From positions 372,001 through 436,000 of the forward strand of contig NZ_JAAMOW010000001.1 in assembly GCF_011067135.1 (NCBI RefSeq): a stretch of 64,000 nt of DNA, read 5' to 3'. Source of the stretch: Solimonas terrae (GTDB lineage Bacteria; Pseudomonadota; Gammaproteobacteria; Nevskiales; Nevskiaceae). The position numbers and the translations under genes are program-made. Below are positions 19,647 through 28,384 of this stretch, in pieces. The notes beneath the pieces were generated by a model. That model was not told the DNA's origin. It worked only from the letters and a program-made list of their open reading frames with translations, and ran no database searches. Position 1 is the stretch's first letter; each line of letters opens with the position of its first letter.

Positions 19647-19652
19647 ATTCTA
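19647..19652 (-). promoter_or_regulatory. Candidate -10 element for atuC-E-F
   Basis: Reading the minus strand, TAGAAT lies 35 bp before the atuC ATG, with a weak TGAATT 17 bp further up. The 116-bp gap to atuB is locally AT-richer than its surroundings. Only the -10 resembles the consensus well. Confidence 0.3.
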
Positions 19653-19728
19653 GGCTCGTTCTCCCAGCAAATTCACGAACAATATACATTTCCATGATGC
19701 GGGATTTCGGTCGCGGTACGGTGCGATC

Positions 19729-20598
19729 TCAGCCGCCGACCGCCTTCGGCTTCACGGCGCGGTGAAAGCCGCGATACGGCTTCGAGTTCTGGTGATCGAG
19801 CAAGGGGTATGCCGGGCTGCGGCCGAGGCTGGCGCCGCCATCGATCTTGATGCAGGTGCCGGACACGAATGCCGCACCTTCGCTGAGCAGCCAGACGATC
19901 GCCGAGCTGACCTCCGCCTCCTCGCCCAGCCGCTTGAGCGGTGCCTGTCCGGCCAACACCGGAATGACGTCCCGGGCAAATGTCGGGTCGTAGTGATCCA
20001 TGCCGCTGGACTGCACGTAGCCCGGCGCCACGGCGTTGACCCGCACACCCGAAACGCCCCACTCGATCGCGGCGGTTTCCGTGAAATTGAGCATGCCGGC
20101 ACGCGCAGCGCCGCTGTGCCCCATGCCCGGCATGCCACCCCACATGTCGGCGATCATGTTGACGATCGCACCGCCGTTTTTCTGCATCCACTGCGTGTAG
20201 GTCTCGCGCGCCACCAGGAAGCCGCCGGTCAGATTGCTCGCGACCACCGCATCCCAGCCCTTCTTGCCGATCGCCGCCAGCGGCATCGGATACTGGCCGC
20301 CGGCATTGTTGACGAGGCCGTCGATGCGGCCGCGTTCGGCGAGTACCGTGCCGATCGCCTGCCTGACCGCCTCCTCGTCGCGAATGTCGAACAGCAGCGA
20401 CGAGACACTGCCGCCGTCCTCGCGAATTTCGGCGACGGTCTTGCCCAGCTTCTCCGCCTTGCGGCCGGTAACGACGACGTGCGCGCCGAGGCTAGCGAGT
20501 TCATGCGCCGTGCAGCGGCCGATGCCGGAACCGCCGCCGGTGACGATGATGGTCTGCCCTTCGAACAAGCGTGCACGAAAAACCGATTGGTAAGCCAT
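19729..20598 (-). CDS. atuB: Atypical short-chain dehydrogenase/reductase, AtuB-like
   Basis: A 289-aa SDR-fold protein with an intact dinucleotide site TGGGSGIG (20-27) and NNAGG (97-101). The catalytic YxxxK is missing: at the equivalent place the chain reads HSGAARAG, giving Ser162 and Arg166 instead of Tyr and Lys, and the upstream catalytic Ser region is IADMWGG. SDRs of the 2,4-dienoyl-CoA reductase type also depart from YxxxK, so a CoA-ester reductase role is more likely than a plain alcohol dehydrogenase. AtuB in Pseudomonas is an SDR of unsettled function. The start at 20598 (MAYQSVFRA) is chosen over a longer frame that enters the etfA terminator. Confidence 0.78.
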   Translation of the reverse strand: MAYQSVFRARLFEGQTIIVTGGGSGIGRCTAHELASLGAHVVVTGRKAEKLGKTVAEIREDGGSVSSLLFDIRDEEAVRQAIGTVLAERGRIDGLVNNAGGQYPMPLAAIGKKGWDAVVASNLTGGFLVARETYTQWMQKNGGAIVNMIADMWGGMPGMGHSGAARAGMLNFTETAAIEWGVSGVRVNAVAPGYVQSSGMDHYDPTFARDVIPVLAGQAPLKRLGEEAEVSSAIVWLLSEGAAFVSGTCIKIDGGASLGRSPAYPLLDHQNSKPYRGFHRAVKPKAVGG

Positions 20599-20618
20599 AT
20601 TCCTGCTCCCGGAAATGA

Positions 20619-20644
20619 CGAAGGCCGGCAAGAGCCGGCCTTCG
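20619..20644 (-). terminator. Terminator hairpin after etfBA, before atuB
   Basis: CGAAGGCCGGC (20619-20629) and its exact inverse (20634-20644) form an 11-bp stem with a 4-nt loop, followed on the minus strand by TCATTTCC. It separates the etf genes from atuB although all run in the same direction. Confidence 0.7.
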
Positions 20645-20670
20645 TTTCAACACTCAGACGCGGTGACGCA

Positions 20671-21603
20671 TCAGACCTTGCCCTGCAGCTCCGGCACGAC
20701 CTGGAACAGATCGCCGACGAGGCCGTAATCGGCGACTTCGAAGATCGGCGCTTCGGCATCCTTGTTGATCGCGACAATGGTGCGCGCGTCCTTGATGCCG
20801 GCCAGATGCTGGATCGCGCCCGAGATACCGACCGCGAAGTACAGCTCCGGCGCGATGATCTTGCCGGTCTGGCCGACCTGCAGATCGTTCGGCACATAGC
20901 CCGAGTCGACCGCGGCGCGCGAAGCACCGACGGCGGCGCCGATCTTGTCGGCGAAGTCGTAGATGACCTTGAAGTTCTCGCTGGAGCCCAGTGCACGGCC
21001 GCCGGACACGACCTTGGCGGCCGCCTGCAGGTCGGGACGCTCGGATTTCTGCGCCTCCATCTTCACGAAGCGCGTGTGCGACGGCAGCGCCGCCGAGGTG
21101 CTGGCCGCTTCGATCGCAGCCGAGCCACCCTCGCCGACCGCTGTGAACGAAGCCAGACGCACCGTCGCGACGACCGTGCCCGCCGGCGCTTCGACGGTGG
21201 TGATCGCGTTGCCGGCATAGATCGGACGATCGAAGCTGCTCGCGCCATGCACATGCATGATGTCGCTGAGCTGCTGCACGTCGAGCTTGGCGGCGACGCG
21301 CGGTGCGATATCCTTGCCGAACGCGGTGCCGGCAAACAGCACGTGGCTGTAGTCCTTGGCGAGTTCGGCAATCTGCGGCGCGAAGGTCGCCGCGAGAATG
21401 TGCTCGTTCTCGGCGCGTTCGACCTTCAGCACCTTGGCAACGCCGTCGAGCTTGGCGGCGGCATCCGCCGCAACGCCGACATCCTTGCCGAGCAACGCAA
21501 TGACGATGTCGCCGCCGATGCCCTTGGCGGCGGCCACGACCTTGGCGGTACCGGAATTCAGCTTGCCGTCGGCGATTTCGCCGATGATCAGAATCTTGCT
21601 CAT
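20671..21603 (-). CDS. etfA: Electron transfer flavoprotein alpha subunit
   Basis: FAD-binding subunit of ETF, which collects electrons from acyl-CoA dehydrogenases and delivers them to ETF-QO. The 310-aa protein is a usual length. Seen: N-terminal [16 protein letters not shown], the C-terminal FAD signature [19 protein letters not shown] and [31 protein letters not shown]. The longer in-frame extension is a shadow; the ATG at 21603 follows etfB by 23 bp and starts the conserved N-terminus. Confidence 0.97.
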   Translation of the reverse strand: MSKILIIGEIADGKLNSGTAKVVAAAKGIGGDIVIALLGKDVGVAADAAAKLDGVAKVLKVERAENEHILAATFAPQIAELAKDYSHVLFAGTAFGKDIAPRVAAKLDVQQLSDIMHVHGASSFDRPIYAGNAITTVEAPAGTVVATVRLASFTAVGEGGSAAIEAASTSAALPSHTRFVKMEAQKSERPDLQAAAKVVSGGRALGSSENFKVIYDFADKIGAAVGASRAAVDSGYVPNDLQVGQTGKIIAPELYFAVGISGAIQHLAGIKDARTIVAINKDAEAPIFEVADYGLVGDLFQVVPELQGKV

Positions 21604-21626
21604 GTCTTGATCTCTATCCTTCGTGC

Positions 21627-22373
21627 TCAGAGCAGGCCCTTGGCCTTCAGGGCGGCGACGAGTTCGTCGACGGTCTTCACCATGACGCCCTTGCTGCGCG
21701 TCGGCGGCGGTACGGTCTTGGTCACCTTGAAGCCGGCGCCCGGCGTGACACCGAGATCGGCAAACGTGGTCGCGTCGAGCGGCTTCTTCTTCGCCTTCAT
21801 GATGTCCGGCAGCTTCAGATAGCGCGGCTCGTTGAGGCGCAGGTCGGTCGTGATGACCGCCGGCAGATCGACCTCGATGGTCTCCAGGCCGGCATCGACT
21901 TCGCGCGTCACTGTTGCCTTGTTGCCGTCGACCTCGACCTTCGACGCAAACGTCGCCTGCGCGATGTCGAGCAGCGCGGCGACCATCTGGCCGGTCTGGT
22001 TGGCGTCGTCGTCGATCGCCTGCTTGCCGGCGATGAACAGCTTGGCGTCTTCCTTCTTGAGCACGGCAGCGAACGCCTTGGCGGCCGTCAGCGGCTGCAC
22101 TTCGCCTTCTTCCTTGATGTGGATCGCGCGGTCGGCACCGAAGGCCAGCGCGGTGCGCAGGGTCTCTTCGTTCTTGGCGCCGCCGATCGTCACGGCGACG
22201 ATTTCGGTGAGCTTGCCTTTTTCCTTGAGGCGCACCGCTTCTTCCATCGCGATCTCGTCGAACGGATTCATCGAGTGCTTGACGCCGTCGGTGACGACAC
22301 CCGAGCCATCGGACTTCACCTGGACGCGGACGTTGTAGTCCACCACGCGCTTGACGCTTACTAGGGCTTTCAT
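21627..22373 (-). CDS. etfB: Electron transfer flavoprotein beta subunit
   Basis: AMP-binding partner of EtfA. The 248-aa protein begins [20 protein letters not shown], has [17 protein letters not shown], and the C-terminal beta-subunit motif [21 protein letters not shown] that interacts with dehydrogenases. It is transcribed with etfA, 23 bp apart, and follows ETF-QO on the same strand, so the three form one electron-transfer unit within the atu cluster. Confidence 0.97.
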   Translation of the reverse strand: MKALVSVKRVVDYNVRVQVKSDGSGVVTDGVKHSMNPFDEIAMEEAVRLKEKGKLTEIVAVTIGGAKNEETLRTALAFGADRAIHIKEEGEVQPLTAAKAFAAVLKKEDAKLFIAGKQAIDDDANQTGQMVAALLDIAQATFASKVEVDGNKATVTREVDAGLETIEVDLPAVITTDLRLNEPRYLKLPDIMKAKKKPLDATTFADLGVTPGAGFKVTKTVPPPTRSKGVMVKTVDELVAALKAKGLL

Positions 22374-22478
22374 TCGCTCTTTTCCTGATACCTACCGAGT
22401 GAAATGGTGTGCTGGAACCGGCACATTGATGCTTGAAGGGCGATGCCGCCTGCCCTCCGTGCCGGCTGCTTGCGGAAC

Positions 22479-24140
22479 TTACATATTGGCGTAGTTCGGA
22501 CCGCCGCCGCCTTCCGGCGCGACCCAATTGATGTTCTGCGCCGGATCCTTGATGTCGCAGGTCTTGCAGTGCACGCAGTTCTGCGCATTGATCTGGAAGC
22601 GCTTGTCCTTGGCTTCGCCGACGACCTCGTAGACACCCGCCGGGCAATAGCGCTGCGCCGGCTCGTCGTACATCGGCAGATTCTTCGCGATCGGGATCGA
22701 TGGATCCTTGAGCTGCAGATGGACCGGCTGGTCTTCCTCGTGATTGGTGCTCGACAGGAACACCGACGAGAGCTTGTCGAAGCTCAGCTTGCCGTCCGGC
22801 TTCGGATAAATGATCTTCTCCGAATCCTTCGCCAGCTTGAGCGTCTCGTGATCCTTCTTGAGATCACGGAAGCTCCACGGCGCCTTGCCGCCGAAAATGT
22901 TCTGCTCGATCCAGTTGATGGTGCCGCCGATCAGCGCGCCGAACTTGTGGATCGCGGCACCGAAGCTGCGGCTCTTGTCGAGCTCGTCGAACAGCCAGCT
23001 CGCCTTGAACTTCTCGGGCAGGGCGGTCAGCACATCGCCGCCTTCGGAACCGGCCTTGAGTTTCTCGGCGACTGCCTCGGCGGCCAGCATGCCGGACTTC
23101 ATCGCCGTATGGCTGCCCTTGATCTTGGCGAAGTTCAGATAGCCCGCATCGTCGCCGATCAGCGCGCCGCCCGGGAACACGGTCTTGGGCAGGGCATTCA
23201 GGCCGCCCTTGACGATGGCACGCGCGCCGTAGGACAGGCGCTTGCCGCCTTCCAGATACTTGGCTGCGACCGGATGGTGCTTGAAGCGCTGGAAATCATC
23301 GAACGGCGACAGATACGGATTGGTATACGACAGATCGACGATCAGGCCGACCACGACCTGGTTGTTCTCGAGGTGATAGAGGAACGAGCCGCCGGTGCTG
23401 TCCGTGCCGGTGACCGACAGCGGCCAGCCCGCACCATGCACCACGAGACCCTGCTCGTGGCGGCTCGGATCAATCTCCCACAACTCCTTCAGGCCGATCG
23501 CGTAATGCTGCGGATCGGCGCCTTCGGCGAGCTTGTAACGCTCGATCAGGCGCTTGCCGAGATGCCCGCGGCAGCCCTCGGAGAACAGCGTGTACTTGGC
23601 GCGCAGCTCCATGCCCGGCGTGTAGCCGTCCTTCGGCTGGCCGTCGTGACCGACGCCGAGATCACCGATCTGCACGCCGCGCACGACGTCGTCCTCGATG
23701 AGGATTTCCTGCGCAGCGAAGCCCGGATAGATCTCCACGCCCAGGCCTTCGGCCTGCGTTGCCAGCCAGCGGCAGAGATTGCCCAGCGAGATCACGTAGT
23801 TGCCGTGATTGTGCATGGGCTTGGGAATCATGAAGTCGAGGAAGCGGAACGACTTCTGCGGGCTGTAGAAAAAATGCAGTTCGTCGCGCTTGACCGGTGC
23901 ATTGAGCGGCGCGTCGAGTTCCTTCCAGTTCGGGAACAGTTCGTTCAGGGCACGCGGCTCGAACACCGCGCCGGAGAGGATGTGCGCACCGACTTCCGAG
24001 CCCTTTTCGACGACGCAGACGCTGATTTCCTGGCCGGATTCGGCGGCAATCTGCTTCAGGCGGCAGGCGGCGGACAGACCGGCCGGGCCGGCACCCACCA
24101 CCAACACGTCGTATTCCATGACATCGCGTTCGACGGACAT
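22479..24140 (-). CDS. Electron transfer flavoprotein-ubiquinone oxidoreductase
   Basis: Membrane-associated FAD and [4Fe-4S] enzyme that takes electrons from reduced ETF and reduces ubiquinone. The 553-aa protein has the N-terminal dinucleotide fold VVGAGPAGLSAACRLK (residues ~14-29), GCRGHLGKRLIERYKLA, and a C-terminal ferredoxin-like cluster site CPAGVYEV and NCVHCKTCDIKDPAQNINW. Length and motifs match the bacterial and mitochondrial ETF-QO family. It is placed just upstream of etfBA and downstream of atuA. Confidence 0.96.
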   Translation of the reverse strand: MSVERDVMEYDVLVVGAGPAGLSAACRLKQIAAESGQEISVCVVEKGSEVGAHILSGAVFEPRALNELFPNWKELDAPLNAPVKRDELHFFYSPQKSFRFLDFMIPKPMHNHGNYVISLGNLCRWLATQAEGLGVEIYPGFAAQEILIEDDVVRGVQIGDLGVGHDGQPKDGYTPGMELRAKYTLFSEGCRGHLGKRLIERYKLAEGADPQHYAIGLKELWEIDPSRHEQGLVVHGAGWPLSVTGTDSTGGSFLYHLENNQVVVGLIVDLSYTNPYLSPFDDFQRFKHHPVAAKYLEGGKRLSYGARAIVKGGLNALPKTVFPGGALIGDDAGYLNFAKIKGSHTAMKSGMLAAEAVAEKLKAGSEGGDVLTALPEKFKASWLFDELDKSRSFGAAIHKFGALIGGTINWIEQNIFGGKAPWSFRDLKKDHETLKLAKDSEKIIYPKPDGKLSFDKLSSVFLSSTNHEEDQPVHLQLKDPSIPIAKNLPMYDEPAQRYCPAGVYEVVGEAKDKRFQINAQNCVHCKTCDIKDPAQNINWVAPEGGGGPNYANM

Positions 24141-24284
24141 GCGCTCTCTTTTCCTGGCAGCCTCGCGGCTGGCTTGGGCAGTCTGGACGGTTTAAAGGGC
24201 GCGTATTGTATTACGTGCAGGGCAATGACGCAGCGCCGCATTTACAGGAGCGTGCTGTCGCAGAAGTCAAAAATACCGAATGGA

Positions 24285-26093
24285 CTAAAGCTGTTGCGCG
24301 AGCGCGGCCGGAATCGCGACTGGAATGTCGAGCAGCATCTGCGCAAAGGCCTTGCCCTGCGGATCGGTGCGCAGGCTCGCCGCACCGCCGCCGCCGAGGG
24401 CATGACGCAGCAGGATGTTGAACGAATCGCTGCCGGGCAGGCGCCAGCGCGCGACCGATCCGGGCCCGTCGTCGGCCAGCACATGCGCGAAATACCGGCG
24501 CAGCACCTCGGTGCCAAGCGCCGATTCGATCCAGGGCAGGTACTCCGGTTTGCGGGCGATGACGCCGATATTGGCATGGTCACCCTTGTCGCCGGAGCGC
24601 GCCAGCGCCAGCTTGATCAGCGGCACCCGCACCGCATCGAGCAGCTCGTGCGGCGCATCAGCGGCAAAATCATGGCCGGATGGCGGTACATGGCCACCAG
24701 CCAGCGGCACTTCGACGGCCAGGCGCTGATCGCCGATCGCGACCTCGATCGGCACGCGATCCTTGGCAACCAGCGTCGAAAAAAGCTTGGGCACCATGTG
24801 CGGTTCCGGACGTCCGGAGGCGAAATAACCGGTAAAGCCGGGGGCCATGCCGGTAGCGGCCTGCGCGACCTCGCGCGCGAACAGTTTCAGTGCCTTCGGG
24901 TTCGGATGCTGCACGGCGATCTTGACGACCACTTCGCGCGTCGCCGCAGCACCCGCCCGCGCATGCGGACCGTAGCTTTCCTCGGCACCGATGCAGTGAA
25001 TATCGACACCACTGAAATCACCAAGCTTCTGCGCCAGCAGCTGACGCCGGACCTTGTCGACGATGGCGCCGGCCGATGCCCGTCCCTTTCGGGCCGCATC
25101 GATGCCGCCGATCATGAACAGCGCTGCGCAACGCAGGCCGGCTGGATAGGTGGCGCTGAGCTTGTACGACGCCGTCGGCGGCGAACCGCGCGCACCGCCG
25201 ACACGAACCCGGTCCCCGGCTTCCTGTACCAGCTTCACCCGGGTGAAATCGCAGCTGACATCCGGCAGCAGGTAGGCACGCGGATCGCCGATTTCATACA
25301 GCATCTGTTCAAGCACCCCGTGAACGGTCACGCGACCGCCGGTGCCGGCCGGCTTGGTGACGACGAACCCGCCATCGGCTTCGACCTCGACGATCGGAAA
25401 CCCCATGTTCGCGAACCCGTCGCGCATCGTTTCCCAGTCGGTGAAATTGCCGCCCGTGCACTGCGCGCCGCACTCGATGATGTGCCCGGCCAGCGACCCG
25501 GCGGCCAGCCGGTCGTAATCGTCGACACGCCAGCCGAACTCGTGCATCAAGGGCCCGAGCGCGAGCGCCGAGTCGACGCAGCGGCCGGTGACGACGACGT
25601 CGGCGCCTGCCGCCAGCGCGCGCGCGATCGGAATCGCGCCCAGGTAGGCATTCATCGAGATGGTTGTCGCCGGCAGCGTCGGCGCGCTGCCCGGCGCGGC
25701 ATCGAGTTCGACGCAGTCCACGAACTCCTTGCGGCGCGCATTGAGATCGTCGCCGAGCACGACCGCTACACGCAGCGCGACGCCGGCCATTTCCGCAACT
25801 TTTTCGAGCGCGGCCTTGCAGGCCAGCGGATTGACGCCGCCGGCATTGGCAACCACCTTGAGGTTCTGCTCGCGCATGCGCGGCAGCAGCGGTGCCATGA
25901 CGTGCTCGACGAAATCGCCCGCATACCCGTCGTTCGGATCGCGCATGCGCTTGGCGGCGAGTATCGACATCGTGATCTCGGCCAGATAGTCGAACACCAG
26001 ATAATCAAGCGCGCCGTGCTCGACGAGTTGCGCCGCCGCGGTGTTGGTATCACCCCAGAATGCCGAAGCGCAGCCGATCCGAATTTTCTTCAC
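24285..26093 (-). CDS. atuA: AtuA-like protein (DUF1446 plus ferredoxin-fold C-terminal domain)
   Basis: A 602-aa protein starting at GTG 26093 (VKKIRIGCASAFWGDTN) with GGAG six bases upstream; the longer frame to 26162 is not conserved-looking. The N-terminal ~450 residues carry KVVANAGGVNPLACKAALE and VVVTGRCVDSALALGPLMHE, and the C-terminal ~110 residues carry LALARSGDKGDHANIGVIAR, which together define the AtuA family. AtuA is required for growth on acyclic terpenes in Pseudomonas, but its reaction is not established; a role late in the pathway after AtuE has been considered. It leads the minus-strand series atuA, etf genes, atuB-C-E-F. Confidence 0.88.
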   Translation of the reverse strand: MKKIRIGCASAFWGDTNTAAAQLVEHGALDYLVFDYLAEITMSILAAKRMRDPNDGYAGDFVEHVMAPLLPRMREQNLKVVANAGGVNPLACKAALEKVAEMAGVALRVAVVLGDDLNARRKEFVDCVELDAAPGSAPTLPATTISMNAYLGAIPIARALAAGADVVVTGRCVDSALALGPLMHEFGWRVDDYDRLAAGSLAGHIIECGAQCTGGNFTDWETMRDGFANMGFPIVEVEADGGFVVTKPAGTGGRVTVHGVLEQMLYEIGDPRAYLLPDVSCDFTRVKLVQEAGDRVRVGGARGSPPTASYKLSATYPAGLRCAALFMIGGIDAARKGRASAGAIVDKVRRQLLAQKLGDFSGVDIHCIGAEESYGPHARAGAAATREVVVKIAVQHPNPKALKLFAREVAQAATGMAPGFTGYFASGRPEPHMVPKLFSTLVAKDRVPIEVAIGDQRLAVEVPLAGGHVPPSGHDFAADAPHELLDAVRVPLIKLALARSGDKGDHANIGVIARKPEYLPWIESALGTEVLRRYFAHVLADDGPGSVARWRLPGSDSFNILLRHALGGGGAASLRTDPQGKAFAQMLLDIPVAIPAALAQQL

Positions 26094-26385
26094 CCGCGTC
26101 TCCGTCCCATGGCGTCTTTGCGCAGGAGAATGGGTGCAGCGGCGCGAGCGACGCAAGGACAATTTTCCTTACGCCGGACATGCGGATGACGCCGGGGAGG
26201 CGCTGCGCAGCTTGGCGCGCGGGCGCCTGCGCTGCCCGCCGGAGCGCAGGAATCGCAGTGCATGCAGCAGTACATGAGCGCATGTGGCGCATCGGGAAGT
26301 GACTCGATGTCACGCTCCGACCCGGCCAGATGCGAGCACCGCGGGGCGGCTTCAGGCGCACGCGCAGTCGCCGTGCAGTGCCGCC

Positions 26386-26922
26386 CTAGAACGGCAGCAG
26401 CCAGCGACGCAGCACGAACAGCACGGCGGCCGCGCCGATGCCGGCGACGATGTCGTCGATCATGATGCCGAAGCCGCCATGCACATGGCGATCGATGAGG
26501 CGGATCGGCCAGGGCTTGACGATGTCGAAGACGCGGAACAGCACGAACGCGATCACGATGCCGGCAATCCAGCCGCCGACGCTGGCCGGCGCCAGCCAGA
26601 CCAGCGGTGCCGCGGCCACCAGATAGCCGACGATCTCGTCGAACACGATGCCGCCGTAATCATGCACGCCGAGCAGACGCGCACTGGCACCGCAGATGAA
26701 GCAGCCCGCGACGAACAGCAGCAGGCTCGCGGCCGCGAATACCGGCCACGGCAGCCACAGCAGCGCGAGGAAAAACAGGATGCCGACCAGGGTGCCGAAC
26801 GTGCCCGGCGCCCGCGGCGCCAGTCCGGCGCCGAAACCGAAGGCGAGCACGTGTTCCGGCGTCGACCAGATCAGTTCGGCGGGCGGTCTCGGAAACGCGT
26901 CGGTCTTGGATTTCGGCTTCAT
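26386..26922 (-). CDS. pgpA: Phosphatidylglycerophosphatase A
   Basis: Inner-membrane phosphatase that converts phosphatidylglycerophosphate to phosphatidylglycerol. The 178-aa protein has the family motifs GFGAGLAPRAPGTFGTL (~29-45), VFDEIVGYLVA and VFDIVKPWPIR...HGGFGIMIDDIVAG, with four hydrophobic stretches. The start at 26922 overlaps the thiL stop (ATGA), a coupling common in this operon. The ~290 bp between its stop and the atuA start hold no convincing gene. Confidence 0.94.
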   Translation of the reverse strand: MKPKSKTDAFPRPPAELIWSTPEHVLAFGFGAGLAPRAPGTFGTLVGILFFLALLWLPWPVFAAASLLLFVAGCFICGASARLLGVHDYGGIVFDEIVGYLVAAAPLVWLAPASVGGWIAGIVIAFVLFRVFDIVKPWPIRLIDRHVHGGFGIMIDDIVAGIGAAAVLFVLRRWLLPF

Positions 26923-27875
26923 GAAAAGTGGCGATAGGCCTGCGCTGGGGAGGTGACGATAGCACCCGCAGCATCGCGCAACCGGATGCCGGGTACCTCG
27001 ACGATGCGGCCGATCACCGTCAGCGGCAGAGCGCCGTAGGCCTTGCGTACGGCTTCCAGTTGCGCCGGCGGCACGCACAGGCACAGTTCGTAGTCGTCGC
27101 CACCGGCAATCTGCAGACCCAGGCGCGCGTCCGTCGGCGCCAGTGCGGCGAAGGCCGGCGACGCCGGCAGCTCGCCGATCGCCAGCTCGGCGCCGACACC
27201 ACTGGCCTGACAGATGTGCCCGAGATCACCGAGCAGGCCGTCCGACAGATCGATCGCGGCGTGGGCAAGCCCTCGCGAAGCCACACCGGCGGCGTTGCGC
27301 GGTGTCGGTCGATCGAGTCGCGCGCGCAGCATCCGTTCGTGCGCGCTTGCGGGTGCGCGTCCGTCCTGCCAGAAGCGCAGCGCCAGTGCCGCGTCGCCGA
27401 GCGTGCCACTGACGCAGATCAGATCGCCAGACCGTGCCGCGTCGCGTCGCAGTGCCGTTTCCGGCGGCAAATGGCCGAGCACCGTGATCGTGATCGACAG
27501 CGGGCCGCGCGTCGTGTCGCCACCGACCAGCGCGATACCTGCAGTCCGCGCGCATTCGCGCAGGCCATCGGCAAATCCGGCAAGCCAGGGTTCGTCGACG
27601 GCCGGCAGGCTCAGTGCCAGCGTGAAGGCGAATGGCTGCGCGCCCATGGCGGCCAGATCGGACAGGCTGACAGCCAGCGATTTCCAGCCGATGTCGGCGG
27701 CTGTCGTCTCCTGCGGAAAATGCCGGCCGGCGATCAGCGTATCGGTGCTGATCGCCAACTGCGCGCCCGGCGGCGGCACCAGCAAGGCGCAGTCGTCGCC
27801 GATCCCGAGCGCAATGCCCTCGCCCGGCGGCGTCAGCTCCGCGAACCAGCGCCGGATGAGGGAAAACTCATCCAT
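26919..27875 (-). CDS. thiL: Thiamine-monophosphate kinase
   Basis: Phosphorylates thiamine monophosphate to thiamine diphosphate. The 318-aa protein starts MDEFSLIRRWFAEL and shows IALGIGDDCALL (~22-33), SLSDLAAMGAQPFAFTLAL and GGDTTRGPLSITITVLG, with a C-terminal IAGGDDYELCLCVPP, all typical of the ThiL/PurM fold. It lies between nusB and pgpA, the conserved gammaproteobacterial order. Confidence 0.95.
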   Translation of the reverse strand: MDEFSLIRRWFAELTPPGEGIALGIGDDCALLVPPPGAQLAISTDTLIAGRHFPQETTAADIGWKSLAVSLSDLAAMGAQPFAFTLALSLPAVDEPWLAGFADGLRECARTAGIALVGGDTTRGPLSITITVLGHLPPETALRRDAARSGDLICVSGTLGDAALALRFWQDGRAPASAHERMLRARLDRPTPRNAAGVASRGLAHAAIDLSDGLLGDLGHICQASGVGAELAIGELPASPAFAALAPTDARLGLQIAGGDDYELCLCVPPAQLEAVRKAYGALPLTVIGRIVEVPGIRLRDAAGAIVTSPAQAYRHFS

Positions 27876-27907
27876 GCCGCGTCATCGTCGGGTGCAAATC
27901 GCGGCGC

Positions 27908-28384
27908 TCAGAAGCCGCGCATTTCCTGCGGGCGCATGGCGTGCGCGAGCTTGTCGAGCACGCCGTTGACGAATTTGTAGCCGTCTTCGGCACCGAACAT
28001 CTTGGCCAGATTGACCGACTCGTTGACGGCCACCTTCCAGGGCACGTCGCGACGATGTTCGAGCTCGTAGGCCGCCAGCAGCAGGATCGCGTGTTCGACC
28101 GGGTCGAGTTGCGTGATCGGACGATCGAGATGCGGCGCGATCGCCATCGTCAGTTCCGGTGCGTGCGCGACGATGCCGTTCAGCAGTTCCTCGAAATACT
28201 GCGGGTCGGCACGACCCAGGCCTTCGTCCTGCTCCCGGAACTGCTTGAGCAGCGCCGCCGGTTCGCCTTCGTTGAGCAGCCACTGGTACACGGCCTGCAC
28301 GGTCACGCGGCGCGCCAGGCCGCGGCGGCTCTGTGGCAGGCTCTGCGCCTGCCCGGCACCCTGCACATTGCGCGCCTCGCTCAT
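27908..28384 (-). CDS. nusB: Transcription antitermination factor NusB
   Basis: Binds boxA RNA with NusE (S10) in rRNA antitermination. The 158-aa protein has RRVTVQAVYQWLLN near residue 25, DPVEHAILLLAAYEL and VPWKVAVNESVNLAKMFGAEDGYKFVNGVLD, the signature C-terminal helices. The start at 28384 overlaps the ribH stop by ATGA. An N-terminal Gln-rich lead (~20 residues) is longer than usual. Confidence 0.95.
   Translation of the reverse strand: MSEARNVQGAGQAQSLPQSRRGLARRVTVQAVYQWLLNEGEPAALLKQFREQDEGLGRADPQYFEELLNGIVAHAPELTMAIAPHLDRPITQLDPVEHAILLLAAYELEHRRDVPWKVAVNESVNLAKMFGAEDGYKFVNGVLDKLAHAMRPQEMRGF

Noticed and set aside
10078-26093. Reading the carboxylase cluster as a leucine/isovalerate (liu) operon
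   Set aside because: AtuA and AtuB homologues are present and HMG-CoA lyase is missing, and the gene order matches atu; kept as an alternative for single subunits only.
22443-26189. A 1248-codon plus-strand open frame opposite ETF-QO and atuA
   Set aside because: It is antisense to two clearly recognisable genes, has His/Arg/Gly-rich shadow composition typical of GC-rich DNA and shows no domain.
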